DNA from: UBA9926 sp964524295
GTDB taxonomy: Bacteria; Pseudomonadota; Gammaproteobacteria; Pseudomonadales; Azotimanducaceae
Direction of reading: 5' to 3'
Length of the DNA stretch: 11,668 bases
Assembly: GCA_964524295.1 (NCBI GenBank)
Contig: CAZGCW010000122.1
Span: forward strand, 1 to 11,668
Below, piece after piece: positions 1-6,648 of this stretch. The notes beneath the pieces were generated by a model, which was not told where the DNA came from, ran no database searches, and saw only the letters and a program-made list of their open reading frames with translations. The position numbers were made by a program, and so were the translations under genes. Position 1 is the stretch's first letter. Each line of letters starts with the position of its first letter.

Positions 1-12
1 AAGACCTGAGTT

Positions 13-756
13 TCAAAATTCTGAAATCGGTTCTCCACCGAGTTGCGCTTCTTCTATCATTAAAGAGAAACCTTTTTTGTCCCGGTCAGTCTGTTCGAAA
101 CGAACCAGCATGAATTCGTAATCCGGAGCCATCCACAGGGTTGTAGACCGAGTTGCAGCACTGTTGCTTCGCTTTATCTTCCAGGTCTTGATCTGTCCTA
201 GCTTGGTTGGCAGTACTTCCTTGCCAACAATTTGAAATTGGTATTGTTTCAGTCTGCCGTCATCAAAAACGGTGTATTCAAACCCATCAGGCAGGGTCTG
301 TTGCCGTGCTGCTTGCAGTAGATCCGCCTGCAATTGAAATTGGTAAAGGAGTTTGTCAGACGTGTTGCGGTCAGGGTCTAAAGGGAATTGGGTATTGCTG
401 AGCAGATCCGTTACGCTGTTCGCTTTCCAGTCAAACTGTAATTGCACCTTTTTGTTTTTACCCAGGCCAGCACGCTGGTAGCGATAGGCCTGGGGTTGAG
501 CAGTCCCATCCTTGAGCTGGAAAGCTGAACTTTCCTCGACATTTGCAAACAGGCTGTTGGCGGATGATTTCAACAGGTATTGCCCGGGCGCGATGATCTC
601 CAGTTGACGAATACCTTTGGCGCTGATGGGCAGGCCCATATAGTCAGCTTTGTAAGTGACTTTGAAATCCTTTGGCTCACTAGCAGGTTGGGCCAGAGTC
701 AGAGATATCATGAAAAGACAGCTCAAGGTCGAAATAGTTTGGTAAAATGTTTTCAT
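13..756 (-). CDS. DUF3108 domain-containing secreted protein
   Basis: Predicted exported protein of 247 residues with no assigned biochemical role. Residues 1-22 form a signal peptide: a Lys near the start, a hydrophobic core, and a likely cleavage after Thr-Leu-Ala. The mature part matches the DUF3108 pattern: an early segment 'FKVTYKADYMGLPISAKG', a YRYQRAG...K stretch, a middle 'LPDGFEYTVFDDGRLKQYQF' block, and a C-terminal part with 'TTLWMAPDYEFMLVRFEQ', probably a beta-rich fold in the periplasm. In many gammaproteobacteria this gene follows purM and purN, whose partner across the divergent promoter is a DUF2066 gene. Here it faces the DUF2066 gene directly, across 158 bp. No strong ribosome binding site precedes the ATG (only ACAAG), so the start rests on the signal peptide. 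The family call is made from memory of conserved motifs; function is unknown. Confidence 0.85.
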   Translation of the reverse strand: MKTFYQTISTLSCLFMISLTLAQPASEPKDFKVTYKADYMGLPISAKGIRQLEIIAPGQYLLKSSANSLFANVEESSAFQLKDGTAQPQAYRYQRAGLGKNKKVQLQFDWKANSVTDLLSNTQFPLDPDRNTSDKLLYQFQLQADLLQAARQQTLPDGFEYTVFDDGRLKQYQFQIVGKEVLPTKLGQIKTWKIKRSNSAATRSTTLWMAPDYEFMLVRFEQTDRDKKGFSLMIEEAQLGGEPISEF

Positions 757-914
757 CTTGTAAATTAGTTAGACTCTGTGACAATCTTCATATTAACGTA
801 GATACTCGAATTAGCCAGACATTGAATCGCTGTAGCACCCTGGTATGGATAAGGTTGCAGCGGTAACGACCATCAGGTGTTAAAATAACACGCTTTCAGG
901 TTTTTAATATAAGA
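757..914. other. Divergent intergenic region between DUF3108 and DUF2066 genes
   Basis: This 158-bp spacer must hold the promoters for both the leftward DUF3108 gene and the rightward DUF2066 gene. It is AT-rich near both ends. One reasonable promoter element is visible, an extended -10 for the rightward gene. No PurR-type box was seen, although in related genomes this position normally abuts purM. A loose inverted repeat (836-848 with 870-879) is too imperfect to call an operator. Confidence 0.6.
878..886 (+). promoter_or_regulatory. Possible extended -10 promoter for the DUF2066 gene
   Basis: TGTTAAAAT matches an extended -10 (TGn followed by a TATAAT-like hexamer, TAAAAT at 881-886). It lies 28 bp before the ATG at 915, which predicts a short leader. 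No good -35 hexamer sits 16-18 bp upstream (a TTGCAG is 20 bp away), which is acceptable for an extended -10 but lowers certainty. The call comes from pattern reading only. Confidence 0.4.
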
Positions 915-2027
915 ATGCCCAGACACGTGATTAGTTCCCTGTTCGTTTTATTTTTATTTTTTGCTTCTATGAGCACCGCTGTTGCGGTCACGGTGGAAGA
1001 ACTTTACGTGGCTGAGATAGTGACCCATTCGCAGACGCCGCTGCAACGCACACGAGACGCTCAGAAAGGCTTAACCCAGGTGATCAAACGTCTGTCAGGG
1101 ACGAACGATTTTGCGGATAATGCCATTATCGCAGCGGCGATCAGGCGCCCAGACAATTATTACTCCGAGTACAGCTACGCGTCCGTGGAAAAATTAGTCC
1201 CGGATGCTGCACTAGCGGGATCGCAGCCAGAGGATGGGATGGATCTGGAGACCGAGGGGAATGAGGTCAGTTCGCAGCGGATAAGAATTCGCTTTGAGCC
1301 AAACCTGGTATCGAAATTACTCCGCGATGCGGGGTTACCCTTCTGGGGCAGTAACCGACCTAATGTGCTTCTCTGGATTGCACTGGGTGATGGAAACAGC
1401 CGTCAGTTTCTCAATGAGTCAGGAATGGACGCATTTAATGTCCAATTGAAGCAGCAAGCAAAATTAAGAGGACTTCCTGTCTATTATCCGCTCTGGGATT
1501 TGGAAGATACGGCCAATCTGACCCTGGCAGAAATTTGGGGATCTTTTCTTGATCGTATCGATATAGCCTCAGCTCGATATCAACCGGATACAATTTTGAC
1601 TGCCAGGGTCCAGCAGGAATCCTCGGGGCTCTGGTCAGTAAACTGGAATGTCAAGCTCGAGGAAAGATGGCAGCTTAATGCGGTTGATATTGGCACCAAA
1701 CAACAACTGGCTACCTCAATGATAGATCAAATTGCTGAAGAATTTAGCAGGCATTATGCCGTAGATTCGAGTCAGCGGAATCTGCAGATGACCATTGAAG
1801 GTATCAACAGTGTGGAAAGCTATGCCCTGGCGAGCCGGTATCTTGAGAGTTTGTCCCCCGTTGTCGAAGTGAATGTAATGAGTGTGGAAGATGACATCGT
1901 TCGTTACTTGTTGAGTACAGAGGGGAGACAGGACCAACTAGTGGGTGTGATCGAGCTCGATGAGCGAATGACCTTACTGGGGTCTGATGAAAGCGAATCA
2001 CGTCTATGGTATCGCTGGCTGCACTAG
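915..2027 (+). CDS. DUF2066 domain-containing secreted protein
   Basis: Exported protein of 370 residues, function not established. Residues 1-24 are a signal peptide with a hydrophobic core (SSLFVLFLFFA) and a cleavage signal Ala-Val-Ala. The mature N-terminus 'VTVEELYVAEIVTHSQTPLQRTRDAQKGL' followed by 'VIKRLSGTND' is the typical opening of DUF2066 proteins. Later landmarks are 'RIRIRFEPNLVSKLLRDAGLPFWGSNRPNVLLWIAL' at about residues 122-157, and a C-terminal WRYRW-like end (LWYRWLH). The family is encoded beside purM, hda and perM in many gammaproteobacteria. The next in-frame ATG (969) would cut the signal peptide, so 915 is preferred despite a poor ribosome binding site. It is probably the first gene of the rightward run, 39 bp ahead of the PerM-like gene. 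Confidence 0.85.
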   Translation: MPRHVISSLFVLFLFFASMSTAVAVTVEELYVAEIVTHSQTPLQRTRDAQKGLTQVIKRLSGTNDFADNAIIAAAIRRPDNYYSEYSYASVEKLVPDAALAGSQPEDGMDLETEGNEVSSQRIRIRFEPNLVSKLLRDAGLPFWGSNRPNVLLWIALGDGNSRQFLNESGMDAFNVQLKQQAKLRGLPVYYPLWDLEDTANLTLAEIWGSFLDRIDIASARYQPDTILTARVQQESSGLWSVNWNVKLEERWQLNAVDIGTKQQLATSMIDQIAEEFSRHYAVDSSQRNLQMTIEGINSVESYALASRYLESLSPVVEVNVMSVEDDIVRYLLSTEGRQDQLVGVIELDERMTLLGSDESESRLWYRWLH

Positions 2028-2066
2028 CGTCACTGTATTAGAAAATGACGGGTTTTATGGAGAGGT

Positions 2067-3272
2067 ATGATTGCACTAGGTAGAAATTTTTGGTTGCTAG
2101 TCAGCGGGGTCCTGCTGTGCGGCATGGTGTATTTATTGGAACCGATCCTTTCACCATTTCTGGTCGGGATCATATTGGCCTACCTCGGAGATCCGCTCGT
2201 TGATCGTCTCGAAAGAGCCGGCTTGGGCCGAACACCCGGTGCAATCGTGGTTTTTATGGGCTTTGCGGTTTTGTTGATCGGGCTTCTACTTGTGCTGGTA
2301 CCCGTGCTTTTCAGGGAAACCACGCGGTTTGCCCAGGGCATACCCGACCTCTTGAGATGGCTGCAACAAACCCTCAGTCCCGCCTTGATATCGCTTCTGG
2401 GTATCGATCCTTTCGACTTCCAGATCGATAATTTGAAGAGTCAGTTAGCGGATCACTGGCATCAGACGGGTAGTATCGTTAGCCAGGTACTTGCCAGGGT
2501 GACGTCCTCCGGGGTGGCGCTACTGGGTGCATTGATGAATATCGCGCTGGTTCCGGTTGTGGCTTTCTATATGATGCGCGATTGGGATGTGGTCATTGCG
2601 AGAATTCAGGACCTGTTGCCAAGGGAGATGGTTGCCACGGTCAATAAGCTTGCCCTGGAGTGTGACGAAGTATTGGCAGCATTCCTTAAAGGTCAATTGC
2701 TGGTTATGGCCCTATTGGGGACAATCTATGCGTTCGGCTTGGGCATGGTAGGGCTCGACCTGGCCATTTTGATCGGCTTGGTCGCCGGGATTGCCAGCAT
2801 TGTTCCCTATCTTGGCTTTGCTATTGGTATCATTGCCGCTTTGATCGCTGCCTTTTATCAGTTTCAGGACTGGCTCCATCCGGGTTATGTTGTTTTGGTG
2901 TTTGCAGGCGGTCAGCTACTCGAGGGTACTTTGCTCACCCCGTGGTTGGTGGGTGATAAAATTGGCTTGCATCCGGTGGCCGTTATCTTTGCGATTTTGG
3001 CGGGGGGGCAGTTATTTGGATTTATCGGTGTCCTGCTGGCATTGCCATTAGCGGCGGTTCTAATGGTTTTGTTGCGTTTTTTGGTTCAACACTATCGACA
3101 AAGTGAATACTATGCCACCGAGCTAAGTAGCGAAGAATTCACACGGAGCGATGCGGAGGCCCAAGTCCAAAGTACTTCTGACCTGACTGTCGATCCTGAT
3201 TTGGAATCAGATTCTGCAGAGGTGAACCGGGCGGTGGTCACTGACGCCGATGATGACGAGTTATCCTCTTGA
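2067..3272 (+). CDS. perM: PerM-like AI-2E family transporter (inner membrane)
   Basis: Integral membrane protein of 401 residues in the AI-2E/PerM family, whose members act as exporters or permeases with varied or unknown substrates. Hydrophobic segments lie near residues 8-24, 28-44, 58-82, 150-170, 205-228, 231-263, 272-290 and 304-340. Family landmarks are 'LAYLGDPLVDRLER' (37-50), 'VVAFYMMRDWD' (164-174), 'GQLLVMALLG' (209-218), 'GIASIVPYLGFAIG' (241-254) and 'LEGTLLTPWLVGDKIGLHP' (285-303), the last being the most diagnostic. The tail after residue 345 is hydrophilic and very acidic. A clear GGAGAGG sits just before the ATG. The TGA stop overlaps the TTG start of hda by 4 nt, so the two are translationally coupled. 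The symbol follows usual naming for this locus; the transported substrate cannot be inferred. Confidence 0.9.
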   Translation: MIALGRNFWLLVSGVLLCGMVYLLEPILSPFLVGIILAYLGDPLVDRLERAGLGRTPGAIVVFMGFAVLLIGLLLVLVPVLFRETTRFAQGIPDLLRWLQQTLSPALISLLGIDPFDFQIDNLKSQLADHWHQTGSIVSQVLARVTSSGVALLGALMNIALVPVVAFYMMRDWDVVIARIQDLLPREMVATVNKLALECDEVLAAFLKGQLLVMALLGTIYAFGLGMVGLDLAILIGLVAGIASIVPYLGFAIGIIAALIAAFYQFQDWLHPGYVVLVFAGGQLLEGTLLTPWLVGDKIGLHPVAVIFAILAGGQLFGFIGVLLALPLAAVLMVLLRFLVQHYRQSEYYATELSSEEFTRSDAEAQVQSTSDLTVDPDLESDSAEVNRAVVTDADDDELSS

Positions 3273-3934
3273 ACGAACAACTCGTTTTTGATCTGCCTTT
3301 AAGGGCTGATGCGACCTTCGTAAATTATCTTGGGTCAGCAGGGGCCAGGCTGCGCCAATCGGCACCGATGAGCAGTGTCGTGTTCGGGCTTACTGGTAGT
3401 GGTAAGACGCATTTATTGCAGGCGGCCTGCCACGATGGTGAATCACATGGCCTGGAATGCATTTATCTGGATTTGAGGCAGTCCCTTAACGCTGGAATAT
3501 TAAAATCATTGGATCAGTATCATGTCATTGCCTTGGATCATCTCGACGAGGTTATTGGCGATCGCGTGTGGGAGCTGGCAATCTTTGATTTGATGAATGC
3601 GGTCCAGGATCGAGTTGATAGCTGGTTAGTATTGGCATTGAACCATCATCCAGGGCAGGTAAAGTTTTGTCTTAATGACCTGGCATCCCGGTGCCGTTCG
3701 GTGATGCTGATCGCAACCGACCCCCTCGATGATGGTGAGAAGGTGAAATTGCTCCAGGCTAAGGCCCAGCAGCAGGGATTTTGCCTGTCTGAAGAGGTTT
3801 CTCGATTTATGATTAATCGTGTGCCGCGTGATCTACCGCATCTGCTCGAACTGATGAAATTGCTGGCAAGCGAGTCATTGAGGAGGCAAAAAATGGTCAC
3901 TATTCCTTTTGTAAAAGAGACATTGCGGCTCTAG
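3269..3934 (+). CDS. hda: Hda, DnaA regulatory inactivator
   Basis: Hda (221 residues) is an AAA+ protein that works with the DNA-loaded sliding clamp to stimulate hydrolysis of DnaA-bound ATP, preventing re-initiation of replication. The N-terminus has a clamp-binding motif, QLVFDLPL (4-11), followed by the family's 'DATFVNYLG'. Walker A is GLTGSGKT (40-47) and Walker B is around VIALDHLDEV (86-95). The conserved 'WELAIFDL' follows at 101-108. The arginine finger sits in DLASR (Arg141). The C-terminus, 'VTIPFVKETLRL', is near-identical to known Hda. The start is TTG, inside a TTGA overlap with the perM stop. No upstream ATG fits, and the next Met (residue 34) would delete the clamp motif. 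The TAG stop is followed without a gap by the ATG of the MurG-like gene. E. coli Hda has a degenerate P-loop, whereas this one looks canonical. Confidence 0.95.
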   Translation: MNEQLVFDLPLRADATFVNYLGSAGARLRQSAPMSSVVFGLTGSGKTHLLQAACHDGESHGLECIYLDLRQSLNAGILKSLDQYHVIALDHLDEVIGDRVWELAIFDLMNAVQDRVDSWLVLALNHHPGQVKFCLNDLASRCRSVMLIATDPLDDGEKVKLLQAKAQQQGFCLSEEVSRFMINRVPRDLPHLLELMKLLASESLRRQKMVTIPFVKETLRL

Positions 3935-5011
3935 ATGAAAGTACTTTTTACAGGTGGAGGCACGGCTGGACATGTGACCCCCAATTTAGCCTTGATAAAG
4001 GCCTGTGCGGGTCGCGGTATCGTGTGTGCCTATGTCGGCTCCTACCATGGTATTGAAGCCCAACTATTGGAAAGCACTGAAGTCCCTTATTTTGCAATCC
4101 CAACAGGGAAACTACGTCGTTATTTTTCCTGGGAGAATTTTCTAGACCCGATTAAAATTTTGATAGGCTGTTTTAAGGCCTGTTTCCTGATAATCAGCTT
4201 GAAGCCTGACGTGGTTTTTTCCAAAGGAGGGTACGTTGCAGTCCCGGTCGTGATCGCTGCCAGGCTACTCAATGTGCCTGTGATATGCCATGAATCGGAT
4301 ATAACGCCCGGATTAGCTAATCGAATTTGTTTCCCTTTTGCACAAAGAATCTGTGTTAATTTCCCGGCTTCTCTGGCAAAGGTGCCGACTGGCAAGGGTA
4401 TATTAACCGGCACGCCTGTCAGAGATAGCTTGCTCAGGGGAAGCGCCAGCAGGGCAAGGTCGTCGATGTTGATAGAAGCCGATCTACCTGTGTTGCTGGT
4501 CTTCGGCGGGAGTCAGGGCGCGGTTGCTATCAATGATCAAGTGAGGGAAGTTCTTGAGGTGCTGTGTGCAAGTTGGTTCGTTATTCATGTTGTCGGTACG
4601 GGTCATATTGTCACTGAATTAGAAACCAGGCCGCGTTACATCCAGCTCGAGTTTGTAGGTGAAGGCTTTGGTGATTTGCTTGCTGTTGCCGATGTTGTGG
4701 TTGCAAGAGCGGGGGCCAATTCCATTTATGAGTTATTGGTTACTCGTAAACCCCATCTGCTGATTCCGCTGACGACAGTGGCAAGCCGCGGCGATCAGGT
4801 CGAAAATGCTGAGGTTATGCGTCAGCAAGGTTATAGTCGGGTACTTGAAGAGGGTGATATGACAGATGAGACATTCCTGAGGGAGGTCGAGGGGCTTTGG
4901 CGGGATCGGTTAGCCTTGTCCGATACGATGGGACAGTTTGCAATTGTCGATAGTGAGACTATTATTTTAGATTTGATGGAAGAATTGTCAGAGGAGGGCG
5001 CTTTATCTTGA
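3935..5011 (+). CDS. MurG-like UDP-GlcNAc glycosyltransferase, secondary (Firmicutes-like) type
   Basis: GT-B glycosyltransferase of 358 residues from the MurG family (GT28). The canonical enzyme transfers GlcNAc from UDP-GlcNAc to lipid I on the cytoplasmic face of the membrane. The N-domain glycine-rich loop is GGGTAGHVTP (7-16), with the catalytic-type His13. The second N-domain block is FSKGGYVAVP (95-104) and HESDITPGLAN (119-129), where MurG proper has HEQN. The C-domain has GGSQGA (191-196), RAGANSIYE (258-266, with the UDP-contacting Glu) and ASRGDQVENA (283-292). The motifs GKLRRYF (58-64) and SRGDQ resemble secondary MurG proteins of Bacillus cereus and clostridia more than the division-cluster MurG. 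There are no mur/fts genes around it, so a genome-wide murG is expected elsewhere. It abuts hda and overlaps the next gene by 4 nt. The acceptor is unknown: lipid I or another polyprenyl-linked sugar. Confidence 0.85.
   Translation: MKVLFTGGGTAGHVTPNLALIKACAGRGIVCAYVGSYHGIEAQLLESTEVPYFAIPTGKLRRYFSWENFLDPIKILIGCFKACFLIISLKPDVVFSKGGYVAVPVVIAARLLNVPVICHESDITPGLANRICFPFAQRICVNFPASLAKVPTGKGILTGTPVRDSLLRGSASRARSSMLIEADLPVLLVFGGSQGAVAINDQVREVLEVLCASWFVIHVVGTGHIVTELETRPRYIQLEFVGEGFGDLLAVADVVVARAGANSIYELLVTRKPHLLIPLTTVASRGDQVENAEVMRQQGYSRVLEEGDMTDETFLREVEGLWRDRLALSDTMGQFAIVDSETIILDLMEELSEEGALS
4991..4997 (+). promoter_or_regulatory. Ribosome binding site fixing the TTG start of the M20 amidohydrolase
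   Basis: GAGGAGG, a near-perfect Shine-Dalgarno sequence, ends 10 nt before the TTG at 5008. It lies inside the end of the MurG-like gene. It favours the TTG start over the in-frame ATG at 5053, whose AAGAAGG is only 3 nt away. Confidence 0.65.
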
Positions 5012-6468
5012 CCAGCATAATCTTGAACAGCATAGTTTTCTTAAGAAGGTTGATGTTTATTTCATTGTTAATCCTACCCCTGGCCTATGCCGATGATAAG
5101 CAGGATGTCATGGATTATCTTGATCAGCACTCCGATGGGTACGCTGAGTTAGCTATGTCTATCTGGGATTATGCTGAATTGGGTTATCTGGAGGTTCAGA
5201 GTAGTGCTCTGTTACAGCAAACCCTGCAGCAGGCTGGCTTTGAGATTGAGTCCAATGTTGCTGGCATCCCGACGGCATTTATTGCCAGCTATGGTCAGGG
5301 AGAACCCGTAGTAGGGATACTAGCCGAGTTTGATGCATTACCCGGGATTTCTCAGGCTGCCTTGCCAACGCGTTCGATTGTCGAGGAAAAACATTCCGGC
5401 CATGCCTGTGGGCATCATTTATTTGGCGTGGGTTCGACAGCGGCGGCGATTGCGGTGAGTCGGTGGATGGAAAAGAACGGGCGCTCTGGAACGATTAAAC
5501 TTTATGGGACGCCGGCTGAGGAAGGCGGCTCTGGTAAAGTCTACATGGTACGTGAGGGCGCATTCAGTGAGGTTGATACCGTACTGCACTGGCATCCAGG
5601 TGACCGGAATGTTGCCAATCCTGAAACCAGTTTAGCTAACAAGTCTGCGCGGGTTCGATTTTATGGTCAGTCCTCGCATGCTGCGGCAGCACCAGAGCGA
5701 GGCCGCTCTGCGCTTGATGGTGTCGAGGCCATGAACTATATGGTGAATATGTTGCGTGAACATGTTCCTTCGTCGTCGCGTATACATTACGTTATAACCA
5801 GTGGAGGAGCCGCTCCCAATGTGGTTCCAGATTTTGCTGAAGTTTATTATTATGTCAGGCACCCAGATGCAGACACGCTCACGGGTATCTGGGACAGGGT
5901 TATGCGGACCGCTGATGCCGCCGCTCTCGGTACTGGAACCCAGGTGACTGCAGAAACCATGCACGGCAATCATTCACTTTTACCCAATGAGACGCTGGCA
6001 AAAGTCATGCATGCTAACCTCAGTCGCGTCGGCGGGTATGCCATGAATCAGTCGGAAATCCAATTTGCTAAAACGATTGAGTCATCGTTTACGAGTAGCA
6101 AGAGTTTGCTGGGCCTAGAACAGCAGGTGCTGCCCCTGCAGCTAGAACATGGCAATGGCTCAACTGATGTGGGTGATGTGAGCTGGACGGTTCCTACGGC
6201 TGGTATGTCGAGTGCAACCTGGGTACCGGGGACTTCGGCTCACAGTTGGCAGGCCATCGCTGCTGGTGGAACCAGTATTGGGGCAAAGGGTATGCTGGTA
6301 GCCGCTAAAACACTGGCGCTGACGGCGATGGATGTGTTCAGCCAGCCGCAATTACGTGCCACTGCCTGGGCTGAGTTCAATGGCCGGCGGGGTAAAGACT
6401 TCCAATATGAGGCCTTGCTAGGTGATCGACCACCGCCACTGGGTTATCGTTTGACCGGCAAGCCCTGA
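5008..6468 (+). CDS. Exported M20 family metallo-amidohydrolase (AbgB-like)
   Basis: Zinc- or manganese-type hydrolase of the M20D/AbgB group (486 residues), which cleaves amide bonds of N-acyl or aminobenzoyl amino acids and related compounds. Residues 1-28 look like a signal peptide, with Arg-Arg, a hydrophobic stretch and cleavage after Ala-Tyr-Ala, so the enzyme probably acts in the periplasm. Metal-site motifs are visible: GHACGHH (131-137), the catalytic Glu pair in GTPAEEGGSGK (167-177), the HWH (194-196) and the distal His412 in GTSAHSW. The lid-domain motif QSSHAAAAPERGRSALD spans 221-237. The best-known relative, E. coli AbgB, acts in the cytoplasm on p-aminobenzoyl-glutamate, so substrate transfer by homology is unsafe. 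Start is TTG in a 4-nt TTGA overlap with the MurG-like gene, suggesting coupled translation and perhaps a shared pathway. Confidence 0.85.
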   Translation: MTSIILNSIVFLRRLMFISLLILPLAYADDKQDVMDYLDQHSDGYAELAMSIWDYAELGYLEVQSSALLQQTLQQAGFEIESNVAGIPTAFIASYGQGEPVVGILAEFDALPGISQAALPTRSIVEEKHSGHACGHHLFGVGSTAAAIAVSRWMEKNGRSGTIKLYGTPAEEGGSGKVYMVREGAFSEVDTVLHWHPGDRNVANPETSLANKSARVRFYGQSSHAAAAPERGRSALDGVEAMNYMVNMLREHVPSSSRIHYVITSGGAAPNVVPDFAEVYYYVRHPDADTLTGIWDRVMRTADAAALGTGTQVTAETMHGNHSLLPNETLAKVMHANLSRVGGYAMNQSEIQFAKTIESSFTSSKSLLGLEQQVLPLQLEHGNGSTDVGDVSWTVPTAGMSSATWVPGTSAHSWQAIAAGGTSIGAKGMLVAAKTLALTAMDVFSQPQLRATAWAEFNGRRGKDFQYEALLGDRPPPLGYRLTGKP

Positions 6469-6515
6469 TTGTGAATAACCTTGAAATAACGATCCATCAT
6501 TAACTCATTCTTATC

Positions 6516-6546
6516 CGTCACCGGTTAATTTTACCCGGCACTGACG
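6516..6546 (+). terminator. Possible weak terminator or dyad after the M20 gene
   Basis: CCGGTTAA (6521-6528) and TTACCCGG (6531-6538) form an imperfect inverted repeat with one mismatch. It is flanked by CGTCA (6516-6520) and TGACG (6542-6546). A U-tract does not follow directly; the nearest T-rich runs start about 10 nt later. It may end transcription of the hda-M20 run, but it is not a textbook intrinsic terminator. Confidence 0.25.
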
Positions 6547-6603
6547 CATTCTCATTCGTTTTGATTTTCTGAATCGTTTTTATTCATTGTTTATCGTGAG
6601 TTA

Positions 6604-6625
6604 GTGTTATAGTATTGTATAACAC
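6604..6625. promoter_or_regulatory. Palindromic operator, probably for the adjacent YtrA-type repressor
   Basis: GTGTTATA (6604-6611), six bases, then TATAACAC (6618-6625): a perfect 8-bp dyad 23 bp upstream of the GntR gene and overlapping its probable -10. Extending outward gives 11-bp arms with one mismatch (TTAGTG... with ...CACCAA). Dimeric GntR regulators bind such dyads with AT-rich arms, and autoregulation is usual in the YtrA subfamily. The link to this regulator is inferred from position. Confidence 0.65.
6605..6613 (+). promoter_or_regulatory. Likely extended -10 promoter of the GntR-ABC operon
   Basis: TGTTATAGT reads as an extended -10 (TGn plus TATAGT at 6608-6613). A weak -35-like CATTGT lies at 6585-6590, 17 bp upstream. 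Transcription would begin near 6620, giving a leader of about 30 nt before the ATG at 6649. The left arm of the operator palindrome covers this box, so a bound repressor would block RNA polymerase. Confidence 0.45.
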
Positions 6626-6648
6626 CAATACGATAAAACTCGACGTTT

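Larger units (their letters stand above)
6469..6648. other. Intergenic region with regulatory dyads before the YtrA-type operon
   Basis: This 180-bp AT-rich spacer separates the hda-M20 gene run from the GntR-ABC operon. It contains an imperfect GC-flanked dyad near 6516-6546, a pair of related T-rich segments (ATTCGTTTTGATT around 6554 and AATCGTTTTTATT around 6572), and a strong palindrome at 6604-6625 over a likely -10 box. No open reading frame or RNA gene was recognised. Confidence 0.6.

Noticed and set aside
836..879. Inverted repeat CACC...ATGG / CCAT...GGTG in the divergent spacer as an operator
   Set aside because: The arms are interrupted by unequal insertions and are too short; it is within what chance would give.
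5632..5973. 113-residue open frame on the minus strand inside the M20 gene
   Set aside because: It lies wholly within a well-supported gene, has no recognisable motif or ribosome binding site, and looks like a chance antisense frame.
6469..6648. Small RNA, CRISPR-like repeat or attachment site in the spacer
   Set aside because: The T-rich near-repeats are short and imperfect, occur only twice, and no integrase, Cas gene or tRNA is nearby.
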